Origin: Pseudopedobacter sp045629485
GTDB taxonomy: Bacteria > Bacteroidota > Bacteroidia > Sphingobacteriales > Sphingobacteriaceae
Assembly (NCBI GenBank): GCA_045629485.1
Contig: JAZQRF010000272.1
Location: forward strand, 1 to 57,198
Direction of reading: 5' to 3'
DNA length: 57,198 nucleotides
Shown: one piece after another, positions 35,590 to 42,635 of the stretch
Layout: every line of letters begins with the position of its first letter
How positions within the stretch are numbered: the first letter of the stretch is position 1
Program-made: the position numbers and the translations under genes
Notes under the pieces: generated by a model
The model's database searches: none
What the model saw: only the letters and a program-made list of their open reading frames with translations
Told to the model about the DNA's origin: nothing

Positions 35590-38121
35590 TTAAAGCTTAG
35601 GAATGGTAAACCAAAAAGTGCTGCCTTTCCCCGGTTCACTATCCACTCCAATCTCTCCTCCATGGCGGGAGATAATATCTGCACTGATATATAATCCCAA
35701 ACCAAGACCCGAAACCTGCGTCCCGGATTCATCAGCTCTAAAATAGCGTTCAAAAAGTTGAGGTTGTTTTTCAGCAGAAATGCCAGGACCGGTATCCCTT
35801 ACGGAAATCTTTGCTACATCTTTCTTGTTTTCAACTGTTAAGAATATTTCTTTTTCTTTTGGAGCATATTTAATGGCATTATTTATAAAATTGATGATTA
35901 CCTGTTCAATCCGGTGTTCATCTGCGTATACTTCCAGCTCAAGGTCTCCATTTAAAATAAGCTCGTGTGTACCTGGCTGTCTTACATGAGTGCAGCAATC
36001 TTTAAGTATTCTGCCAATAGAAAATTTTTCTTTCTTAAGCTTTACCTGCCCCTCTTTCATTTTGCTTACGTTCAGCAGGTCTTCCACCAGTTCAGAAATT
36101 TTTTGCATGCTTCGTACCGACTGTGAAATTAGTTTTGGCCAAAGTGCAGTAGGGTGTTCTTTCATTCGCTCCAGCAACTGCAGCGATGCCTTCAAACTGG
36201 TGATTGGCGTTTTTAGCTCGTGGCTTGCAATAGAAATAAAATCATCCTTTTGCTGTTGCAGCCATTTATGTTCTGTAATATCCAAAACTGTTCCCAGTAC
36301 CCGCTGTGGTTCACCATCAGCATTGAAATATACCTTTCCGTGGAAGCGAGCCCAGTGTACTGAGCCATCAGCCAATATAAACCTTGCCTCATAAAAAAGC
36401 TTTCCATCGGATTTTGCAGCTTGATGAGCTGCAGCACTCAGTCCTTTGTCATCAGGATGGTAGGTTTGCAATACGTGTTCCCGGCTAATTTTGCCGTCCA
36501 GGCCAAAGATCTGGTTAAAACGGTCAGAAGTAGTGAGCGAATCTGTCCGGTAGTGGTAATCGTAGGTGCCTATTTCGGCAGCTTCTACGGCCAATCGTAT
36601 ACGTTCTTCTACATCCTCAATATTGCGCCTTGCAATCACTTTATCTGTAACCTCATTTCCAACAACCAAAATCATGTTAACCTCTCCCGATATCCCTCTA
36701 ACCGGCTCATAAACAAAATCAATAAATACCACTTCTTCTTTTCCATCACGAATAAGGGTTACCTCGTGTTCCTTGGCATGAAAAGCAATCCCCGTATCCA
36801 TCACCTGCTGCATTACAGGTGCGTAATTTTCCGCAGCTTCGGCTACGGCATCCCAAATGGTGTGATTTTCCAGTTCAGAACGTCTTTTCCCTACCAATTC
36901 CAGATAGCTGTCGTTCACCTCTATCACCATGAGGTCTGAAGCCCTGATCACGCATATAGCTACCGGCGCTTGTGTGATCAGGCTGCGGAAACGTTTTTCA
37001 CTGATCAACAGTTGTGAATAGGAAGCTTCAAGTTTCTCATTGGAACTGGCCAGTTCTTCATTTACTGCAGCCAATTCCTCGTTAGAAGCTGCAAGTTCCT
37101 CATTTACCGCTGAGATCTCTTCATTAGAAGCAGCCAGTTCTTCATTGAGCTCCTGCATTTTTTGCTCGTCCTGTTTCTTCTGGGTGATATCTATACATGA
37201 ACTGATATAGCCTGTAAATTTCCCGTCAGACAAAAATCTGGGCGTACCTTTTTTAAGCAACCAGTGCAGGGTCCCATCTGCCCCGGTAATCCGGAATTCA
37301 TCAGTGTATGACTGCCGATTGGCAAAGGCTGATTGGTGGATTTGGAGATAGTTTAGCCGGTCTGTTTCGTGGATTAGGTCATCCCAGCCATTATCAATCA
37401 GCTGCTTTTCTGTTCTTCCCGTTAGTTCAGTCCACGCTTTATTAAAATAAAATTTCTTACCGCTCTCATCACCAACAGCTATCAAAACATCTGTATTTTC
37501 GGCCATGCTGCGAAAGCGTTCTTCACTTTCGGTTAAAGCCCGCACCCTCTTGGCTACTCTTGATTCCAGTTCTAAATTGAGGTTGAAAAGCTCTTCTCTG
37601 CTCTTTAATAGCTCATCGTTAATTGCATTAAGCTCTTCGTTAGAAGCTGCCAATTCCTCGTTGAGTGCCTGTTCACGTATCAGGAGTTCCCTATTAAGTC
37701 TTGCAGCTTCTAACTCTTCCCTGTTCAGATAACGTTCTGTAACGTCTATTGCGGTGTGCAGGATGGCGATTACCTCATCATTTTGGTCTTTTACAGCCCT
37801 ATATTCAAAATCAAAATAAAAGGTCCTGATCTCTTTATCTATAACCAGTTCAGCAGGTGTATTGTTGCCAGACAATGTGAGGCCTTCTCTCCAAACTTTG
37901 GCAAACATCTCTGGGAAAGGTTGTCCTTTCAGTTCAGGCAGTGCTTCTTCAAGAGGCATACCAATCACGCTTTTTGGCTTTCCCCAAATAGTAAGCATGG
38001 CGTCGTTTGCAAATGCTATAGTAGCATTTTCCCCCACGTGTACAGCAGTGGCTGTTTTACTTAAAGATAGAACCTGAGTAAGCTGTTCCATACTTAACGA
38101 GGAGGTATAGTTATTCATCAC
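35590..38121 (-). CDS. Multi-PAS sensor histidine kinase
   Basis: An 843-residue kinase without transmembrane segments, so presumably cytosolic. Four PAS domains lie at about 15-130, 200-315, 375-495 and 505-620. PAS1 and PAS2 are followed by long coiled coils (135-195 and 320-370) built of repeated NEELAAS/NEEL units. The transmitter has the phospho-acceptor His634 in the H-box (IASHELKTPI), the N-box INFINNAIKYAP, and G-boxes DTGPGIS and GLGLGLYIS. It is a class-I kinase with no fused receiver. The cognate regulator is not adjacent; the receiver-only proteins at 34616 and 26373 are candidates. The ligand of the PAS domains cannot be read from sequence. Confidence 0.93.
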   Translation of the reverse strand: MMNNYTSSLSMEQLTQVLSLSKTATAVHVGENATIAFANDAMLTIWGKPKSVIGMPLEEALPELKGQPFPEMFAKVWREGLTLSGNNTPAELVIDKEIRTFYFDFEYRAVKDQNDEVIAILHTAIDVTERYLNREELEAARLNRELLIREQALNEELAASNEELNAINDELLKSREELFNLNLELESRVAKRVRALTESEERFRSMAENTDVLIAVGDESGKKFYFNKAWTELTGRTEKQLIDNGWDDLIHETDRLNYLQIHQSAFANRQSYTDEFRITGADGTLHWLLKKGTPRFLSDGKFTGYISSCIDITQKKQDEQKMQELNEELAASNEEISAVNEELAASNEELAAVNEELASSNEKLEASYSQLLISEKRFRSLITQAPVAICVIRASDLMVIEVNDSYLELVGKRRSELENHTIWDAVAEAAENYAPVMQQVMDTGIAFHAKEHEVTLIRDGKEEVVFIDFVYEPVRGISGEVNMILVVGNEVTDKVIARRNIEDVEERIRLAVEAAEIGTYDYHYRTDSLTTSDRFNQIFGLDGKISREHVLQTYHPDDKGLSAAAHQAAKSDGKLFYEARFILADGSVHWARFHGKVYFNADGEPQRVLGTVLDITEHKWLQQQKDDFISIASHELKTPITSLKASLQLLERMKEHPTALWPKLISQSVRSMQKISELVEDLLNVSKMKEGQVKLKKEKFSIGRILKDCCTHVRQPGTHELILNGDLELEVYADEHRIEQVIINFINNAIKYAPKEKEIFLTVENKKDVAKISVRDTGPGISAEKQPQLFERYFRADESGTQVSGLGLGLYISADIISRHGGEIGVDSEPGKGSTFWFTIPKL

Positions 38122-38383
38122 AAATTAGAAGATTTTTATGCTAAAGTAATAAATAATTTAATTTCAATACGGTTAATGATGAAAAGCAAGTTCATCTATG
38201 GATAGATTACTTAAGATGATGGTAATCTTTCATGTATGGATAAAATTGGAGTATGGCAAAGCCTTTATTTGCTGCTTGAAGAATTTTATGCTTAAGAGTT
38301 TTGAGCCATACCTGACGGCTCTATTTATATTTTCTATTACTGGCATAAAATTCGTGAGTTCTATTTGATTAGGAAACACTATT

Positions 38384-38551
38384 ATGAAAAATAAAAAAAA
38401 GAAAGAGGAGTTAAATAAGGAGGAACAAACCTTAAAAGCTGTAAATGATAATTCAGGTTTTGAAACTGCTCCGGAAAAACTCAATAAGCAGGAAAAAGAA
38501 AAGCTATCCAAAGAAGACCTCCGAAAAAGGGGAGCGGCGGGTTTGGGTTAA
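38384..38551 (+). CDS. 55-residue Lys/Glu-rich hypothetical protein
   Basis: A short reading frame starting ATGAAAAATAAAAAAAAG and ending TAA at 38549-38551. The product begins MKNKKKKEELNKEEQ and ends RKRGAAGLG. It is highly charged, without hydrophobic core or cysteine, and probably disordered or helical. I do not recognise a family, although small Lys/Glu-rich proteins of this kind occur in Bacteroidota. It lies between the divergent multi-PAS kinase and the end of the half-dehydrogenase gene. A near-match -7 element (TCTATTTG) lies 15 bp before the ATG. Confidence 0.45.
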   Translation: MKNKKKKEELNKEEQTLKAVNDNSGFETAPEKLNKQEKEKLSKEDLRKRGAAGLG

Positions 38552-38588
38552 CTTTCTTGAGAAAAAGGTGTTTTTCAAACTAAGCTTC

Positions 38589-39005
38589 TCAAGCTCTAAA
38601 TATCTGCAGGGTTTGCAACGCCAGCTCATCTTGTTGCCATTTGTCAAGATGACTTATTACTTCTAGTGCCAAAATCTTCGCAACTTCGTCTTCATCAAGA
38701 GTAAGTAGTGGTTTAGAAACGCTTTCAACACGTATACAAAATCTTTTTGTTGCCTCTAAATCAATATGCAAGGTTTCAGCAGACCGTGTAACAATATATT
38801 TGACACCCAGGCCTGCGAGTTTGCTTACGACTATCTCTGTAACCATGTCGGAGCTGCAAACGACCACTGCATGTTTTCCCTGTGCAAATTCTGCTGTGAT
38901 CTCTGTAAGCGGATTTGAAACCAGTGTGATAGCATGTTTTTTTTTATTGGCCACAGCAATGCACAGCTTCTCATTAACCCTTATACTATAAGCCACAACT
39001 CTCAT
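38589..39005 (-). CDS. Stand-alone N-terminal lobe of a D-lactate dehydrogenase-like protein
   Basis: A 138-residue protein that aligns without gaps to the first ~90 residues of the D-lactate dehydrogenase at 45439-46425 and reaches about residue 120. I count 28 identical of 50 positions between residues 41 and 90 (GVKYIVTRSAETLHIDL against GVKYILTRSAGTDHIDF). The whole NAD-binding Rossmann domain and the catalytic Arg/Glu/His are absent. The NYSPFAVAEH substrate motif is replaced by unrelated acidic sequence, and the G-x-D of the substrate loop has become E-x-L. No remnant of the missing part follows. The frame is intact and the promoter matches that of the dehydrogenase. I infer a non-catalytic, perhaps regulatory or subunit-pairing role. 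Confidence 0.75.
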   Translation of the reverse strand: MRVVAYSIRVNEKLCIAVANKKKHAITLVSNPLTEITAEFAQGKHAVVVCSSDMVTEIVVSKLAGLGVKYIVTRSAETLHIDLEATKRFCIRVESVSKPLLTLDEDEVAKILALEVISHLDKWQQDELALQTLQIFRA

Positions 39006-39020
39006 AATCTATATCTTATC

Positions 39021-39064
39021 CAAATCTATGATTCGTAAAAAATATACTCTATGACGTTCGTCAA
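39021..39064 (-). promoter_or_regulatory. FNR-type operator plus -7 element before the half-dehydrogenase gene
   Basis: The minus strand carries a perfect -7 element TAGATTTG (39028-39021), 15 bp before the ATG. Exactly 22 bp further upstream is the palindrome ATGACGTTCGTCAA (39051-39064, plus-strand reading), whose arms are TGACG/CGTCA. This centres the operator about 41.5 bp from the expected start of transcription, the class-II position for CRP/FNR activators. Confidence 0.7.
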
Positions 39065-39083
39065 GACTCGAAGATGATAATTA

Positions 39084-40145
39084 TCAATTTTTCATATTTG
39101 CAAGTCTGGTGGCGTCCTGAATTAAGATCTGACTGCCAATTTTTGCAATTAATCCTTCGTCTCTAAAGTCCGTGAGGATCCGACTGACAGTTTCTGTAGC
39201 AATGCCTGCCATGGCGGCCAGGTCTTCACGAGAAAAAATTAAAGAGCCAAGATCATCTTTACCTGCTTTTTCTCTTAGGCGTAATAATAATTTGGCCATA
39301 CGTTTTCTTACTGAATGGTAAGCGAGTTGTAGGAGTTGCTCTTCTTTATTTAAAACATTATTAGCGAGTAGTTTAATAAAGCTTTCAGCTACGTCCGGAT
39401 ACCTGTTAATTAGTTCTTCCATCATAGATCTTGGCAATAAGCACAGGGTAACATCATCAACAGCTTCAGCAGATTCCTGGTATTCCTCACCAGATAGCAT
39501 AGATGCTATGCCAAAATATTCATCCGCACCATAAACTCCAGTTAAAAATTCACGGCCATCTTCGGCTACTTTAAATGTCTTCACATTTCCGGCGAGTATC
39601 AGGTAAATTCCGGTAACCTCGTCTCCATCATAATAAATAATCTGCTTGCGTTTTACCTGCTTGGTTTTACGGCTTTTTCCCAGTTCTCTCAACTCCTGCA
39701 ATCCACTTCGGCTGGAAAACAATGCTTCCATTTGCTTAAAGGAATGACTTAATACGAGCTCCTGAAGTTCTTTTTTCCTTAATCTGGTCTCGATTGCATT
39801 CAACAGTTCGGCATCGTTAAAAGGTTTCGTGAGGTAGTCATCGGCACCCATCTCCATTGCTTTTCGCAAATCATTGCGTTCAGTTTTTGCTGTAAGAAAA
39901 ACGAACGGTATATTAGAGGTTAAAGGGTTTTTCTGGATCAGTTCAAGGACACCAAAACCATCCAGGTAAGGCATCATAATATCACAAAGAATTAAATGTG
40001 GCTGATGAGCATTAGCAAGTTCGACGCCCAGTTTTCCGTTATTGGACTGAAAAACTTCAAAACCGGCAAATTCAAGAATTTCGCTGGTGTTTTCCCGGAT
40101 AGCCTCATTGTCTTCAATGATCAGGATTTTTGCCTTTGGTGCCAT
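39084..40145 (-). CDS. Response regulator with receiver plus CRP/FNR-type DNA-binding output
   Basis: A 353-residue fusion. Residues 5-120 are a complete receiver domain (Glu11-Asp12, phospho-acceptor Asp55 in CDIMMPYLDG, Thr85, Lys107 in LTKPF). Residues 140-265 are a cyclic-nucleotide-binding-type beta roll. Residues 275-350 are a Crp/Fnr helix-turn-helix with ATETVSRILTDF. The recognition helix reads E318-x-x-S321-R322, as in FNR (E-x-x-S-R), whereas CRP has Gly in place of Ser. Only two cysteines are present, so an FNR-type iron-sulfur cluster is excluded. It lies 9 bp after the FixL-like kinase gene, its likely kinase. I infer that it binds the yTGAy-N4-rTCAr sites of this region. Confidence 0.92.
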   Translation of the reverse strand: MAPKAKILIIEDNEAIRENTSEILEFAGFEVFQSNNGKLGVELANAHQPHLILCDIMMPYLDGFGVLELIQKNPLTSNIPFVFLTAKTERNDLRKAMEMGADDYLTKPFNDAELLNAIETRLRKKELQELVLSHSFKQMEALFSSRSGLQELRELGKSRKTKQVKRKQIIYYDGDEVTGIYLILAGNVKTFKVAEDGREFLTGVYGADEYFGIASMLSGEEYQESAEAVDDVTLCLLPRSMMEELINRYPDVAESFIKLLANNVLNKEEQLLQLAYHSVRKRMAKLLLRLREKAGKDDLGSLIFSREDLAAMAGIATETVSRILTDFRDEGLIAKIGSQILIQDATRLANMKN

Positions 40146-40154
40146 TGTAATTGA

Positions 40155-41366
40155 TTAGTTTATTTGGTTACTTTTTTTGAAAGTCAAAATAAATCTGGTG
40201 CCTTCATTAATTTTGCTTTCAAAATCAAGTTTTCCGCCCATGAGTTTTACATAACGTCTTACAATATTTAAACCGAGACCGGTTCCGGGAATGGTTCCGG
40301 TATTGTGAGCCCTAAAGAAAGGTTGAAATAGTGTGGGTTGATCTTCTGGAGGTATGCCTATGCCATTATCTTTTACCGTGATAAGGTATTCTTTATCAGT
40401 AATTTCTGTTGTAAATTCTATGAACGTATGTTCCCCGGAATATTTAATCGCATTGCTAATCAGGTTAAACAAACAGTTCTTAAGCAGGTTGGGGTCTAGA
40501 TTGATCATACTCTCATAACCGGTGTGCTGGTAGATGATGTTCTGATCTTCTTTAGCGATCATCTGCATCTCTTCTGCCACTTCTTCGGAGAGCCTGATAA
40601 GATTAAATGTTTTAAAAGAAGCTTCGACTTTACCAGCTTCGAGTTTTTCCAGAGACAGGAAGTCATTTAAAATTGTAGTTAAGTTGTCTACAGCATTTTT
40701 TATCTTTCCAATGTGTTTTAGGACCTGAGAATTTTGAGAGGATTCTATATATTTTTCTATTAAAACAGCAGAAAGTTGAACTGTACTTAAGGGCGTTCTA
40801 AATTCATGGGATGCCATAGATACAAAACGACTTTTCATTTGGTTAAGCTTTTTTTCTTTTTCGAGCGAATAGCTGACTCTGTTTTTTGCCATGCTCAGCG
40901 ATTTTACTATACCCGACAAGGATTTGGTTCGATCTTCCACCAGGCTCTCTAATTTCGTTGCATAGTTGCGCAGTTCTTCTTCAGCTGCCTTCTCTTTAGA
41001 AATATCATAGACAAAACCCGTGTAGATTATACGATTAGTGTATCTCACCTCTGTGATGGCAAGCCGAAAAGGGAACCTGGATCCATCCTTTCTTAAGCCC
41101 AATGCTTCTCGACCCTTTTGAATAACCCTGTGTTCGCCTTGATGTTGATGCCCATTGAGATAAACATTATTCCTCATTATTTCTGGCTCAGGCATGAGGA
41201 TTTCAATGTTTTTTCCTATTACCTCCTCGGCGTTATAGCCGAAGATTTCGATGGCAGCGGGGTTAAGGCTTTCGATCCGACCTTTTTGATCAATGGTGAA
41301 TATGCCCTCAATTGCGGTTTGGATGATCGCATTTAACAACTTAGCGCTTTTCATAGGTTTACTCAA
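40155..41366 (-). CDS. FixL-like PAS sensor histidine kinase
   Basis: A 403-residue soluble kinase. It has one PAS domain at 10-125, with the FixL-like wording LNPAAIEIFGYNAEEVIGKN, MPEP and LRKDGSRFPF. A coiled coil (128-180), the H-box with His187 (SMASHEFRTP), the N-box LISNAIKYS and G-boxes DNGIGIP and GTGLGLNIV follow. In FixL the haem ligand His lies eight residues after the Met of MPEP; here that position is Asn66, so canonical haem binding is not supported. It is directly upstream of the receiver-FNR gene (9 bp) and most likely phosphorylates it. The actual signal is unknown. Confidence 0.9.
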   Translation of the reverse strand: MSKPMKSAKLLNAIIQTAIEGIFTIDQKGRIESLNPAAIEIFGYNAEEVIGKNIEILMPEPEIMRNNVYLNGHQHQGEHRVIQKGREALGLRKDGSRFPFRLAITEVRYTNRIIYTGFVYDISKEKAAEEELRNYATKLESLVEDRTKSLSGIVKSLSMAKNRVSYSLEKEKKLNQMKSRFVSMASHEFRTPLSTVQLSAVLIEKYIESSQNSQVLKHIGKIKNAVDNLTTILNDFLSLEKLEAGKVEASFKTFNLIRLSEEVAEEMQMIAKEDQNIIYQHTGYESMINLDPNLLKNCLFNLISNAIKYSGEHTFIEFTTEITDKEYLITVKDNGIGIPPEDQPTLFQPFFRAHNTGTIPGTGLGLNIVRRYVKLMGGKLDFESKINEGTRFILTFKKSNQIN

Positions 41367-41481
41367 TCTAAAGAATAAACAACGAGTTTTGCAAATTGTG
41401 TGGGCCAGAAATGGCTGTCGCTTAGAAAGGTGTTATATTTTGGAATAAAGCTTAAATCATCAGACGTTAATCCGAATTTTT

Positions 41482-42051
41482 TTATTTTAGATCCTGCTGC
41501 AGCTTTCGTAATTTCAATGAAAGATATACCCGGGCTAATCCGGAAATCATTAAAACAACAGCTGCCCAAAAGACCACGTTGACCAGGCCAACCAAGGGGT
41601 GATATATAATTAAAGCCCCCCCAATAAGAATAACCACGCCGGTTAAGACTACCCAAACCCAATCCCTGTTACCTGAATTTTTTAGGTCGATGGATCTTCC
41701 AACAGCCATAAAGCCCCTAATCAACATCCATAAGCCAATAAGGATGGGCATCATGATTATCGATAGGAGAGGATAATATAACATATAGCTACCCAAAAAC
41801 ACATCGATCAATCCAGCCGCTAAAATCCAGCCGGATCCTTTTGCAATACCGATGTTGCCTATAAAAAAGAATACCTCGAATAAACCGGTTACAAGTATGC
41901 CAATGGCAACCATTAGAGTTAAAGAAAAGTAACCCGCTGCCGGTGTAAGCAGCACACCTATTCCAATTAAGAAGAACAATATTCCAGCCAACAGGATCAA
42001 CCACCAGGGGCCAACCAATTCTCTTATGTTTTTTTTTAATGGTTTTTTCAT
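41482..42051 (-). CDS. HdeD/DUF308 family membrane protein
   Basis: A 189-residue integral membrane protein with six predicted helices in three pairs, the DUF308 (HdeD) pattern. Visible units are PWWLILLAGILFFLIGIGVLL, SGWILAAGLIDVFLGSYML and WVWVVLTGVVILIGGALIIY, each followed by a further helix. HdeD of Escherichia coli belongs to the acid-resistance region, but the molecular function of the family is not known. It lies between the 135-residue unknown protein gene (34 bp) and the FixL-like kinase gene (115 bp), all in one direction, so it may be part of the same stress transcript. Confidence 0.85.
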   Translation of the reverse strand: MKKPLKKNIRELVGPWWLILLAGILFFLIGIGVLLTPAAGYFSLTLMVAIGILVTGLFEVFFFIGNIGIAKGSGWILAAGLIDVFLGSYMLYYPLLSIIMMPILIGLWMLIRGFMAVGRSIDLKNSGNRDWVWVVLTGVVILIGGALIIYHPLVGLVNVVFWAAVVLMISGLARVYLSLKLRKLQQDLK

Positions 42052-42085
42052 AATTAAACAGGCAATTTTCTATCTCAACTTCATG

Positions 42086-42493
42086 TTACCCGCCTATTGG
42101 CTCAATCATTCCACTAATCACGTTGAAATATTTTTTCTTAATTTCCTTAAACTCAGACATAAGATCATTGATCTCAAATTCCAGGTGCGCCTGCTTTTCT
42201 GTTAAAAAGTCTTTGTCTTCACTGACGAGATCTTCGGCAAGATTTTCAAGGTTTAAGAGCTGGCCTTTGAGGAGTTGAAGTATCTTATCTTTTTCACTCA
42301 TTAAGCCCATCATTTTCTCATTTATATAAGCCTGATCAACGCTAACAGTGCGGTGCAGGGTTAACGCGAGGTGGTTGGTGAATTGAGTAAAGAATCGAGC
42401 TTCCGTATCAATAAAATCCAGATCATTCTGCCATCTTTTGACGCTTATATAATAGGTTAAGGCTCTAGCTGAAAGCCTGGTAAGTGTTTTCAT
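42086..42493 (-). CDS. Helical protein of unknown function
   Basis: A 135-residue soluble protein that looks almost entirely helical. Residues 60-125 are rich in Leu, Glu and Lys with coiled-coil spacing (KDKILQLLKGQLLNLENLAEDLV, then HLEFEINDLMSEFKEIKKKYF). There is no signal peptide, membrane helix or cysteine. I do not recognise a family. It is the first gene of the leftward series leading through the HdeD-like gene to the kinase and receiver-FNR genes. Its promoter region carries two FNR-type palindromes, so it is probably controlled by the local circuit. Confidence 0.65.
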   Translation of the reverse strand: MKTLTRLSARALTYYISVKRWQNDLDFIDTEARFFTQFTNHLALTLHRTVSVDQAYINEKMMGLMSEKDKILQLLKGQLLNLENLAEDLVSEDKDFLTEKQAHLEFEINDLMSEFKEIKKKYFNVISGMIEPIGG

Positions 42494-42509
42494 GTTGGTA
42501 TATTTTATT

Positions 42510-42575
42510 CAAAGCTAACCGTGAGTATCCTTGACTTCATTGACCAAGACTAATTAATAACTTGACGTTAATCAA
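42510..42575 (-). promoter_or_regulatory. Tandem FNR-type operators and -7 element
   Basis: The minus strand has a perfect -7 element TAGCTTTG (42517-42510), 17 bp before the ATG at 42493. Exactly 22 bp upstream of it is a degenerate site, TTGACCAAGACTAA (42540-42553). A further site, TTGACGTTAATCAA (42562-42575), is centred 22 bp from the first and is a close match to FNR-type boxes. The proximal site has the same spacing as the other promoters in this region. Confidence 0.65.
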
Positions 42576-42635
42576 TTATGTCAGCCACAGTTGCTATGTA
42601 TCCCAAATGTTCCTTTGAATCCCCTTTATGTTGAT

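Noticed and set aside
38230..38511. 93-codon minus-strand frame upstream of the multi-PAS kinase
   Set aside because: Its Phe/Ser-rich sequence is the reverse reading of the Lys/Glu-rich small gene, and no promoter precedes it.
38589..39005. Half-dehydrogenase as a simple pseudogene of ldhA
   Set aside because: The frame is open, the C-terminus is new sequence rather than a broken one, no downstream remnant exists, and the promoter has the same architecture as ldhA. Decay cannot be fully excluded without orthologs.
41363..41662. 99-codon minus-strand frame running through the end of the DUF308 gene
   Set aside because: It overlaps the DUF308 gene out of frame, is Gly/Trp-rich by frame-shift of hydrophobic codons, and resembles no family. 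A frameshift of the DUF308 gene is not needed because that gene is full length.
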